From the NCBI RefSeq assembly GCF_020882245.1, contig NC_083598.1, positions 30,913,858-30,977,857 on the forward strand: a stretch of DNA of 64,000 nt, read 5' to 3'. Positions 1 through 13,600 of this stretch are shown here, piece by piece (positions within the stretch are counted from its first letter, which is position 1; each line of letters begins with the position of its first letter). The DNA is from Rhopalosiphum padi (taxonomy: Eukaryota > Arthropoda > Insecta > Hemiptera > Aphididae). The notes beneath the pieces were generated by a model. That model was not told where the DNA came from, did not search any database, and worked only from the letters and a program-made list of their open reading frames with translations. The translations under genes were made by a program, and so were the position numbers.

Positions 1-180
1 TAATTTAATAGATATTTTTGTATTATTGCAGCAGTTCCCAACCTTTTTAGTTGTGTAGACCACCAATTTTATAAAAAAATCTTTGAGGCCCACTAATTAC
101 TAATAATACACCAATATACGTATGTATATAGTATATATAGTATATATAATATTATACGGCCCATGGGTAAGGAACCGCTA
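1..180. mobile_element. hAT-like non-autonomous relic
   Basis: One end reads CAGCAGTTCCCAACCTTTTT (from about 30) and the other reads, on the opposite strand, AGCGGTTCCTTACCC (ending about 177). These match the CAG-starting, imperfect terminal inverted repeats common in hAT MITEs. The interior has no ORF. The target duplication is not clear. It lies in the scrib intron before the first exon of the window. Confidence 0.45.
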
Positions 181-667
181 TATTGTAATACACAATCATT
201 TAAATATTACTTACCTTCAACAAGTCCTTAGAAACTATAATTGGATAATACAAGAAAATTATTTAAAACTTAATTTGTTTTTTGGTCCAAACAGTTAAGC
301 ATATTAAACAATTTAATTATTATTTTATAATATATATTATATTACATTTTAAACATCTAATATAATATATTTTAATTTAATTTTAATATATTTTTTAAAT
401 CTTAACACAAACATTATAATATAATTTTATATCATAAATTATGTCAATAATATATAAAATATCGATTTTCCTAATAATATTCTGCTTTCATTTACTTAAG
501 TTATTTTATTATACTAAAGAATTTTATTGCTTTATGTATACAAATATTAAAATATAATTAATACAATTCAATCTTAATTTATTACTATTTGAAAAACTCT
601 GTCTTAAAAAATAAAACACAATTATTGCTAATATTATTGTTACACATTTTTTTGTACATTGTCTTAG

Positions 668-1619
668 GTAATTTATGTCAATTGGGTATTCTATCACTGA
701 GAGATAATAAATTACAATATCTTCCTAATGAAGTTGGAAATTGTGTTGAATTACATGTACTAGATGTTTCTGGAAACAAGTAATATGACAATGATATTTA
801 TAATCAATTATTAAAATTAAATTATAATAATTTTCTTTTTCAGTTTACAATATTTGCCATTTTCTTTGGCCAGCCTCAATTTAAAGGCAGTTTGGCTATC
901 AAAAAACCAAGCTCAACCTATGCTCAATTTTCAAACAGACGAAGATGAAAAAACTGGAGAACAAGTACTTACTTGTTTTCTGTTACCTCAACTTGAAATT
1001 AGAGGAGAAGCAAATGGTATGATTTTAAATTTGTATCATAACACAATAAAAATTGGCTTGAAATTTTGCACGAATTTTTAATTATATGAATATTATAAAA
1101 TATTGCAAATTTGTATTATTATTTTATCACTATAATATTTCTATTTTAATTATGTAATAATGTAAAAATCAGTAAAAAATGTATTAATTGTATAGCTATT
1201 AAAATTCTTAAAATAGATATAATATATTTAATCAAAGCAATCATAGTATTTGTATTTACTTTTTTTCATCTATTTCTCACGTAGCTCTATTTATTATATT
1301 CTCTTTAGTCACAAAATTTATATAAAAAAAAATTGCAATTAGGGTAATAATTTCAGAATATCTATGTAATATGCTACTATCTACACATATTTAAATCTAT
1401 ATTATAATCTAAGCACATTCTATGCTTACTATATCTGCGCGCATGGCATGCACATTCTTTGTAGGCTTGATCACTGGTGACTATGACCAAACGTTGTGCT
1501 CGCCACCAGATGAAGAGCCAACCAGTGAAGCAGATGAAAATGAATGGGAAAACAAGGCAAATTCCAGAACAACATCCGTTCAGTTCACTGGTGACATCAA
1601 GACTGAACCCAATACAAAT
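668..1619 (+). other. scrib: scrib exons for the final LRRs and LAP-specific region
   Basis: Three exons (668-779, 844-1016, 1465-1619) join in phases 2, 1 and 0. The first gives a leucine-rich repeat (LGILSLRDNKLQYLPNEVG). The second gives the last LRR and the conserved LAP segment with NQAQPMLNFQTDEDEKTGE and VLTCFLLPQ. The third is acidic and marks the exit from the LRR block. The first exon starts with two bases that finish a codon begun in an exon upstream of the window. Confidence 0.88.
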
Positions 1620-4600
1620 GTATGTTATTAATAGTCATTCAACTTAGTATTAGTATATATATTAGACAAAAATATTTAACCTATTATAGTTTTAACTTAT
1701 GAAAATATTCACATAATTTTTTGTCTCAATCTTAACTCATAACATCGACAATTTTAAGACTACATTTTACAGTTTTTACTTCTAAATTAAATTATTAAAA
1801 AAAAATGTCTGAGGTTCCCTAAAAATTATTCTTATCATTAAGTTTGATACTAGATCAATTCACTCTATTATTAAAAATAAAGTAAAACAAATTTTTTTTT
1901 AAATGTTAAATTGTTCATAGTATATATTGATAAAGAGACAACATACTCAAGCATTATAACCTCTTAAAATAATTAACATAATAAAATATTATTTAATTAT
2001 AGTTTTAATAATTATACTTAAAAAAATATGTTAATAAATTGTTTGGTATATTTTAACTTAAAATAATTATTTATCATCTACAATTCCAATCATTTGTTTC
2101 TCAATCTTAAGATGAATATTTTGTATAATTTACCAAAATTGAATCATTAAATTAAAAATTAAGTAGTATTTTTATTTTAGAAGAATAATCCCAGCAATAG
2201 TATATCGTTGAGATTTAATTTTATTAAATATATATTTGTTATATTTGGTTCATCTAATGTAATTTATACAGCATAAAATAATTTTTGACTTTTTTGATTA
2301 TAGTAAAATTTTAAAACCGATTACTATCCCACACATTTTACTTTAGATAATAAAAACTACCAAATATATAAAATTATGATAACATAGTTACGAACATTTC
2401 TAATTTTCTAATATGTATTAATAACAAATTCATATCAATTTGAAATTATAATAGCAAATATTACTGTAACAATTAACAATATACAAAAATAAAAGACTTT
2501 CCAGAGGAGATGGAATGCAAAAATTAGCTAATTGTATTTATATGGATATTATTATCATTTATTGCATATTAAAGTTATTATTTTGTTCTGTTTATGTTAT
2601 TTTATTTGCTTACAAATCCAGGCACTTGCTATAGCAATATTTCCTTTTGTTTTATTTAAACTTAAATTATAGACATTTTTTTACTAGTTCAATGTAAACT
2701 AACATTTTATTTAAATATAAATTACATTATTTAATATATTTGAAGATGAAAAATAAAAATAAAATAAGTTGTACATTGTATGGATTGGTCAATTAACTTC
2801 TATTCATTGATAGTTGACCTTGTCCCACTCTCACTAAAAACAAATATATATTCATCTCTCTAATAATTAAATATCCCAACTATTTTATGTGGTATTATTT
2901 TCAGACATCATTTGTACGACACAACACTCCTCATCCTAGAGAACTGAAAGCTAAAGCTACAAAGCTGTTTGGTAAGACCAGAAGTAATGAAAGCAGTTTA
3001 ACTGACAGTCAAAAAGGAGATGATTCTACCGTAAGAAAATATATTTTTACATTTTAATTAAATAAAATCATAATTTCTATTAATAGGAAAAAAGTAATGG
3101 AAATGAAGTTACAAATGAAAAACATTCAGAAGAAGTAGAATCCATTGTAGAAACAAATAGTATTTTAGAAGAAGATACCAACTATGAGGTTTATTATTAT
3201 TTATTTACCTTACTTTTTTATATTATATAGAATTATAATAATAAATATTTTTTAACTATGTTATCAAATTACATTGTATTTATAAATTAAATAAATTATA
3301 ACCTCACTTATGTTTTTCATAATTTTAAAGGAAAAGAGTGTGGTTTTCCACCCATCTTCAAATTTTGATGCTGATATTCAAAATAGGCCTATGAAGTTAC
3401 ATCGAAGAGACACGCCTCATCATTTAAAAAACAAAAGAATTACTATAGATGCTAATTTAATTGAACAACAGGTATAATTTTTAAGTAAAATTAAAAATTA
3501 AAGTTAAATCAGATATTTAAAACATTTATTTATCATATCATATTTATTGAACCAAGATAATTATTCTCAAGTGTATTTGTTTTATTCTTTTGTTTATTTT
3601 GAAAGGAAGCACAGTTGGTTAGTCACGAAAACGAAAACACGTCAAATTCCTTATCTGAAGATAAAAGTTCAGTATTATATCCCACTCCACCTGAATCATT
3701 AGTAGATCAAACTGCACTAGGTAAATATACAGTTATTATGTTTTTCTTCATTAAAAACATACAAAATGAAATCAATTTTTATGTCAACTATTAAACAAAT
3801 GCCAAATGGAAAAAAGAAAACTTATCCTAAACGTGTTAGACTATTAATTTACAAAAAATTTGGTTTGTTTTATGATTTAAATTTATATTAATTTAAAATA
3901 TAAAATATTATTTTTAAACTCGATGTTGTAGATGGTGAAATGGTAGGAAAAGAAGAATTATTTGAAGTTAGAATTGTAAGAACATCTGCTGGTTTGGGGT
4001 TATCAATTGCCGGTGGTAGAAATTCAACACCTTTCAAGGGAAATGATGAAGGCATTTTTGTATCTAGACTTACACCCGATGGACCTGCTGAATTAGCTGG
4101 ACTTCGAGTAAATATTTATATTAATTTAAAAGATATAGTTAAAAAACAATAAATTACCAATAATTCATTATTTTTTTGTTAAGGTTGGGGACAAAGTTCT
4201 TACAGCTAATGGTCAGTCATTAGTTGATGTTGATCATTATACGTCTGTTGAAGTTTTGCGTTCGTGTGGCTCAGTTTTAGTTCTTCAAGTACTAAGAGAA
4301 ACCAACCCACAACCAAAAGATTGGGCTATACACATTCCAGGTGAATCAACTTCATCCAGTTTGAATAATAGTCGAGCACCCAGTGTTATTTCTCATCAGA
4401 ACAATTATGAACATACTAATGGCTATAGTTTAGAAAGGGTAATATTTCATTATTTTTGTAATATTATTTTACTGAAATTTATATGAAAATTAGTTTAAAC
4501 TATAAAATACATATATTTTACTAGAATCGAAAAACACCAGAGCCTTTAAAAGAATTAGATTCAACAAAAAAACAAATTGTGTATACGACTTTAATAAGAG

Positions 4601-7600
4601 ACCAAAATGGTCTTGGATTTAGCATAGCTGGTGGAAAAGGTTCTAGTCATTTTAAAGAAAATAATGAGGTAATTATAAATAAAAACTTAAAAAGAATATA
4701 AATTATATGTAAAAGTAAATAAATATATTTTTAGGCAATCTTTATATCAAGAATTACAGAAGGTGGTGCTGCTGAAAAAGATGGAAAGTTACAAGTTGGA
4801 GACCAAGTTATATCGGTATATTAGATATTTGTTTTGCCATTACTTTTTATATTAAATTTATAATTTTTTTTCTATTATGATGAATAAAGATAAATGGTAT
4901 TGATGTGGCTGGTGCCCGTCACGATCAAGCTGTATCAATGTTAACTGGATTGGAACGGTTTGTGCGTCTTGTATGTGAGCGAATAGTTGATGCTCGGTAC
5001 TCAGATTCTGAGTCACATAATTCTATTTCACCAAGTATTGCGTCTACTAAATCTCGTTCATACATGTCACCAAAAACCCCTCCTCCAGCACCACCACAAA
5101 CACCACCTAAACCTGCACCAAGGAAATTAGTTTCTCAGTCATCATCTATCAGTTCAGATTCTGAAAGTGTTCAAGTAAATTTTTACAGTTTTTATTTATA
5201 ATTTGTACTAGCTTACTTTAAAATTGACACACAAACTTTGTTATGGTTTTATGCACATGTTCTTAATTTCTATTTATGACTATAAACTATTAATAAATCA
5301 ATTTATTGGGGTACCTTGTTTCGCTAAATAATAGCCTAAGCCGTTGACCAATGAAGATTTTGAAGCTATGATTCCACAACGTTTTCAAAAGAACGGTGGG
5401 AATCAAGTTGAAGAGCAACCAGTTGCTGTAGTTACTACTCTAACTATCAAAAAGCCCAGCACTTTGAATGGAATAGAATTCAGGGAGAGCCCAACTACTT
5501 TAGGTCGTGTCACTGAAACTATAACCAAAAGTACATTTACTGAAACTGTGGTGACTAGGGTGACAGATAATGATTTAGCTAAATCTGTCATTATTGAGGT
5601 AAGTAAATCAATAACAAATTATTCGCCATTACTATTATTAAATTTGGTGATGGTATTTTCTTTTCGTTACTGTATATTTTGTAAAGGCATGAAAAGTGAC
5701 TGATATAATAAATGTGCATGAAAAGTATGTTGTGTGGTTTAAAGATAAATAAAATTATTAATTTAATGAACAATATCAAATTAATACTTTGCATGACTTT
5801 TATTAAATTATGTCTTGCTTATACCTGTGTATAGTTTCAATGTATTATTTACATTATTATTTTTGACACACAAACATGAGTTTATACAACTTTGTTTATT
5901 ATTATATTACTAAAACTGCATGATCCCTTCAACATTTATCTTTTAACAATACCACATAATCTGGCTGATGTGTTGTCATATTAATTATTACTACTGCTGC
6001 ATTTTAAATATAATTTTTTATATTTTTTTTTTATGTATTTTACTAAATATCAGTATTTATAGGTGTTATACGTATAATGTATATAATTTTCAACTATAAA
6101 TTTCTAAACAGTATACAAAGATGTTGGAAGTTTGTCATTGAGCAGAATTCTGTTTATACCTAATTAGCCTGGTGCTTTTCAAAAAGATTTTAATTATTGG
6201 TACTAATTTCTTCTCACGCATATAGGAAATATCTAGAAAATAGAAATAATATTTTAATTTCCCCGATATTATCATTTTTGTGAGTTATGAAATTATAAAC
6301 ACTTCTAAGTAACTTCACAGACTTTATTTCCAGTTATAAAATGGATTACATAAAACATTTTAATCACTTTTAAGTTTTAACAAATACAGTGTAAAGAAAA
6401 ACATAATTGAAAACTAATATATTTCTTGATTCATTCTGTCTAATAACATTATGTTATCGTTAACTCTCAGTTACCTCAGTACTATTCTTTATAATAATAT
6501 AATATTCAAAATATGAAATTATTATTTTAACAATTGTCTAAATTTATATTATTTAATATTTTTTTAAATATTTCCATCTATTAATAACTTTTATTTTTAT
6601 TTTTTTAACTAATTTGAATCAACAGAAATTTGGAATATTTGTTTTATAAATTTAAGTATATTATTATTCAAATCAATACTTTTGAATTAAACTTTTTTAA
6701 ATGCCTATAATGTACATATTGCATGGTTTTATTTACACTATTTAAAATATTGCTTAGCTATATACTTTTATAAGACATACATATTTATTTACCGTTAATT
6801 TTGATTTTAAACATGCGAGCACGGTGAAGGTTATCTGGAAGAACTCAGGTAGGTATATAAATTCACGTAGATTGCAAAATTTTGTGTCACTAAATTTATA
6901 TTATAAACAAATGTTTGTGTGTCAGTTATCAAAACTTTATGAATATTTATAATAAAAATAAAAATTTAACTAATATATGATTTATACTGATAAATTACAT
7001 AAATTATTTTTATTTATTTATTAGAACGTCACTTTAGTAAAAGAAGGAGGTTCTTGGGGTTTCAGTATAATTGGAGGAACAGATCATCCATGTATACCAT
7101 TTGGATTACAAGAACATGGAATTTTTATCTCTCATGTAAATATATACTATTAGTAAAACAATTTATAATAAAATATATTTTATTATTATAAGCATTTTTT
7201 TAATGTTTATAGATTGTTCGTAATGGCATAGCTGAAAGTTCGGGAAAGTTACGTATGGGTGACCGTTTATTAAAAGTAAACGAAGAAGATGTTACAAAAA
7301 TGACACATCAAGACGCAGTACTAACTCTTTTAAAACCAACTGAAGAAATAACTCTTACAGTACAACACGACCCTCTTCCAGAAAATTTCCAAGTAATTAA
7401 TTAAAATTAAAATTAATATTTTCTCATTCTAATACTAATAAGTAATATTATCATTACCAGCTTAAGTAACCACACTCATAACAACAAAATACTTAAAATA
7501 TTATTGCTAATAGCCCACTTATCTCTGATTTAGCAAAATAAAATAAAATCCAAACCCGAGATTTATCTATACTTGTATTGAAAAATAAAGTTGCACCTAG

Positions 7601-10600
7601 AAAGTTAATATTTAAAATAAAACATGATGCTATTGCAATATAATCTCATAATTTTTTAATAGATTAAAAAAAATTATAAGATAAGTAAATTTAATTATAA
7701 AAACTGTATTGTTTTTATAAGCAAAATTTGTAATGTATTTAGTTATAATAAAATATGTAAGTATTAATTGTTTTAATTAATTTCAGTCCTAAAATTACAA
7801 ATTAAATTTACTGTTATAAATAATTTACTGAAAATACTTTATTAATTATATTAATAATACAAGATACCTATGTACAATAAATTAGCATAAAGTTATTGTG
7901 ATATATATTAAACATAATTAATAAGGATAAACTAATAACTCATGTTACAAATATATTAGGAATTAACAATTGTTCGGGAAGCTAGTGAAAAACTTGGCAT
8001 GCATATCAAAGGTGGTCTTCGAGGCCATCGAGGCAATCCACTAGATAAAACTGATGAAGGCGTTTTCATCTCAAAGATTAACTCTGGTGGAGCAGCTAAA
8101 AGAGATGGACGATTAAAAGTAAATTTAATTTAAATTATATATATAAATATTATAAATTACTTTTGCTGTTTTCTTACACTTGTATTTAAATATTGTAATT
8201 TTTGGTATGTAGTATATTATTATTATTTTCAGGTCGGTATGCGTCTTTTAGAAGTAAATGATGTATCCCTATTGGGTGTTACACACCAAGAAGCTGTAAA
8301 CTGTTTGCGGACAGCTGGTCAACAAATACACATGATTGTATGTAAAGGTTATGATAAATCAGAAGTTGAACGACTGGTCAATGAAGGCAAACTCAGGCGA
8401 GAGAGTAGATCAATTTCTCAGAGTGTATCTAGTTTAGATAGAGATGATGATGATTCTGAAGTAATTAAACAAGAAATGGAAATTAAAAAAGAATTAGCTG
8501 AATGGGAAAACCAAGAAAAATTACTTAAAGAAGAACTAGAAAATATGGAATTAGACGAGGTTAAAGAAAAGTCTACCCAAGAAAAAGTAATTGTTAATAA
8601 CAAAATATGGCTAGATAGTGGATATTTTATCAAAAAAATGTTTAGGTTTTGGATGTAGTGCGAGCTGCTGAAATGTTGACGCTCAACTCAACTGAGTCAA
8701 ACTCTATAAAACCTAAATCTCCTGGTGGCCCAAAATCAGGTGATATTCAAAAAACTACGACTATAGTTATGAGTAAACATACCTTAGCCCCTCAAGCTGA
8801 TCAAGTAAGTGTACACAGTTTTACAGATATAAAAAGTATATTTGATGCTGTGATGTGCTTTAGTAGAATTCTTTGATCTGTCTGTGGTGTGAAGATACCG
8901 CTTGTACATTTTACTTTATTTTAATTGCGTAGCATGTGCTTATTTTGGCTGCTAAATATTTTTTAAGTGATATAGAAAATGTATATATTTATAAATATTT
9001 ATTTAATTCTAAATAAAAATCCATTCAAATATATTCTGATTTTCAAGAAACATTAAAATAATATTGTACATTATTATTTTATGAATGTATTATGTTAAGT
9101 AAATTACTATTTTACTTTATTGTTTACTTTTAGAAGCACTGATTCTTTAAACAATTTATAAGTGTTTTTAACCATCTTATTTAGTTACCTATTAAAAAAA
9201 AAAATATTTTTGCTTTAAAAATGATTTAATTAGTTGAACTATCAGCTAATAGCTCAGCTGCCAAGGCTCTAAATAAAAATTTAAAAAAATAATAAATATA
9301 TATTTGATGTTTGGTCTACGGTTGTTAAACTTCAAAATTAATTTTCCTTTTTTTATTATGTTATATATAATATTTTAAATATGAATACTACTTAATTATT
9401 TAATTTAAATATTATTATGAACATTAATTACATATTTGATTCTTTTCTTTATGGACTCATAAATTGTAATGATATTTTTTAAATCTGTTATTTTTAATAT
9501 ACTCAAAAAATTGTTAATCGTGTAAAATGTTAATTGTATATTGTTAATAAACTTCTGTAAAAAAAAGACAGAATTAAGTTACCTGATCACATTTTACAAT
9601 AAAATTCCACTTATAATAGTTCTCAATATATTTATGAATTCATTAAATAATTGTAAATAAAGAAGTTTAAGTAATATTTATGTATTTTTATGTATTTATT
9701 TATAGAATAAATAAAATTGTGTATGTATATACATTATTAATTTAAAAAACTGAAATATATTATAATTTGAACATATTATTACAATTAATAAATTTCATTA
9801 ATGATGGACCAATGTATTCTAAATTCTTGATTCTGAAAGTGTTTATAAGTTATTTGTGATTTATATCTCAAAAATATAAATAAATCAAATTTATTGTATC
9901 TTGTTTAAAATTTGAATTATCCTCGACTTGATTGTAATTATAATGTACACAAAACATAATATTTAATTACAATTTTAAATCAATCTATTTAATATAGCCT
10001 TTTCTTGTCTATTAAAATTAGTGTGTTATAGACAATTGTTTAATGTTTAGGATTTTATTTAAAAGAGTAATTATCTAACGAATTGTACAATTTTAAATAT
10101 TCCATAGTTTCAAATATCCTGAGTAATTTAATACAGATGCTCTTATTTATTTATATAATTTATTAAGGAAGGTTTAGATTTTAAATATCATAAATTAGCA
10201 TTAAAATTAAAATTTTGTTTTGATTTCAAAAAATGCTTATTTATTATTATCTTTTCATTTTTAATTGTTTTGCATGATTTTGCATATATATTTATATTTA
10301 TTTTTATTGTTTTTTTATTAAAAGGAAAAACCATACCTGCATGTTTGTCTACATCTTACATATATACAACATTGCAAAGTGTCATTCAGCAGAATCTTTA
10401 TGTTTTTAACTTTAATATTATATTTGTATTTACCTATTATCAAATTTAAAAGTAATAATATTATCTAAGACATCACTTAAGCTTTCATTAATATAATTTT
10501 CAAATGAGTTATGAGAATTTTAAAGTTTTATTATTTTACATACCTTTAATTCACTTTAATATGATAATCATATTAATGAAATCCTATGAGATGCCTAGAT

Positions 10601-13600
10601 AACATTCTTACATTTAAGTTTGATAATAGGTATATTTGCTCTAATTAATATTAAAGCTAACAATATAAAATTAATTCAGCCGTATGAATTTACTATGTTA
10701 TAATATGAATGTAAGACAAAAACAACACATGCGGATGTAGTGCCTATTGAATCAATATTTCTCAAATCTTGCCTAATCTTTTGAAACTATTTAAGTAAAT
10801 AAAGTATTATTTTTAATTTAAATCTATTACAAAATATATATTTTACATATTGGATATCTAATTCATATCTACATATATCATATATTTAAATTTTTTTCTT
10901 TGATTTCGCATCAAAATTTTCAATTTTTCATTTATTTAATACTTTGTATCTTATAATTATAACATCTTTCAGTGTATTTCTGATTTAAATTTGGTTATAA
11001 TATTTATGTTGAAATATGAGTAATATGCTAAAAATTGTTTTATTTGCTTTATAAGAATGTAAATAATTAAAATTAAAAAGAACTTCTGATTAAACATTTA
11101 GCATCTAGACTGTAATTTTATGTATATATAAAATAAAAATGTTTCTTTTTTGTTAATTTCAATGGTTTATATAAATATTTTTTTTTCTGTCATTTGTATA
11201 TTTTATTTATATATTGCATAATATTTTTTTTTACTTATTTTATTCAATTTATTTAAATGTTAGAATGAGAAAACTATAAATTGCTCATTGATACCTAAGC
11301 AATAATTTCTAAATTTTCTAAATATAAATTTTAATTTGTTATTTTCAGTGTGTCATTAAATCTGTGACTGGATTATAACATCTCAAACACAGTACAAGGG
11401 AATTTGTTTTCTCAATTAATCTCATTATATTTCTAATATAGTCTAAATGTGTACAAATTAAACTACAAAATATTTACTCTGTAATTTTTTTCTCTTATTC
11501 CTAATTTTTAAGCATTTTGTGATTACATTTTATCAAGTTATTACCTAACTAAACATTTTTCTCATTATATTATTAAGGTTAAATATAACATTTAAGTATA
11601 AATAGTATACTTAATGAACCAATACCAAGTGAGTAATTCCATTCACATAATTAATAATTAATAATTAATTTTATGATATTGAGCGGACCATTAAATTATA
11701 ATTATAATTTAGTTCATATTAATTTAATTATTTTCTTAACACATATAGATTACATAATATATATTATAAATGTTAATCCTCAATTGTTTTTTTTATATAT
11801 TTGTTATCATTGCTTATGTTATAAACAACTCCTTACTTTAAGGTAGATTTCTATTATGGTTCATACTTATTTTAACATTGTATTTCAAAAAAATAAAATT
11901 CTTCTTGTGTAATTTTATGGTATATATTATATTTATAATAATATAGTTTTATACCAGCAATAAAATAAGCACATACTACTGGACCTATTTATTTTAATTA
12001 TTACTACTAATTACTACTCTGCATGTATGTAATTTGAAAATAAAAATTCAAGTGGTGTAAATAGGTATTTAATTGTAAACTCAACGAATTATTATTATTT
12101 ACACTACTGATTTAAAAAATAATGCAGCCAAAATACATTAACATTGCTATTATTTTTTGCATGAACATTAACAGGTAGTTATACAGAAACGGCCTAACAT
12201 ATCCCCTTCAAAACAATCTCCTCAAAAACCATCTCTTCCCAAAAAACCACCCCCATTAAAATCCTCTTTCCAGTCACCAAAACACATACATTTCCAGGAT
12301 ATTCCTTATAATAACCCTCATCCTCCTCTACGAACAGTCGTTGTGGAACGACCAAAACCTATTCAAGTAGAAATGATGCCTTATGTTACCAAAGTGAATG
12401 CATTGCCAGCCGACCAGTTTTATGTTCCAGACTTCACAGACGTTGAAAGTAGCTCATCCTTGGAAACTGCACAGTCCCTAGAACTACCTCCTGTAAACTA
12501 TTCCACACACCCATCCACTCCTCATTGGTTGGAAATATATAATGATACCCCGTCACTTTTGACATATTACAATGAAGTTAATCCCTGTGAGGTACGATCT
12601 TCTTTATACTGTGTAGAAATTATTTATCAGTATCTTATACTTTATAATAGCAATAATTTTAGCTTTTAGAATAATTTATTAAAGCTCTATATCTTTATCA
12701 TAGTTTAATATACATAAATAATAATTTTAGATGTTAGTATGAGACTAATTTATATCATAGTATAATGTTTATAACATGTAAAATTTTTAGCAAAATGCTG
12801 GTGTCAAAGCTTCAGTTAGTGATAAGAAGAAGTTTTTTGAAAAAGCTATGGAAGAACACCACAATCCTAGTCCAAAACCTGGTTAGTAAATTAAATTTTT
12901 ATTGATTGAATAACAATTTAATTTATGCTATATTGCTTTATGATATTCTGTTATAGAAAGAGTATTTAGTTTTCTAAGCCAGGATGAAGTAGAAAAAATG
13001 AAACAAGAAGAAGGTATTAATTATATCTAAGCATACAATATTAACATACTATTGTTTTTATTTTGTTGATTTACACATTTTATGAATGATTTATAGAGCA
13101 AAAAATGGGTACATTAATGAAGCAAAGATTAAATCAACATGAACAATTTATTGAAGAAGATGATGAAGATGATAATGATGGTGGTGCTTTGATTTTTGAA
13201 AACACACAGTATGCTAATAAACTATTGTTTATTGTTGAAGGGAATTAATTATGATTTATATTTTAGAAGTATTGAGTTGCCAAGAAATGTCAATACTAAT
13301 ACTTGTGTACGAACAGCTAAAGCTGAGAAGCGTATGAAAGAAAGACTAAGTCAAGAGGTATACCTTAATAAAAAATTTTAAAAATAAGTTATAGATTTAA
13401 TCAAACATAATCATAATACACATTATGCAAACTTATTTTTTTAAAGGGAATTGTTGAACCTAATGAAACCAACAAAGAGCTCTCTCCTTCTGAACAACGT
13501 TCACTTAATGCTGAAAAAAAAGCTGCATGGAGACAAGCCCGATTAAAGTCTTTAGAACAAGTAATATATTATATTATATGCTTAAATAACTGAATATTTA

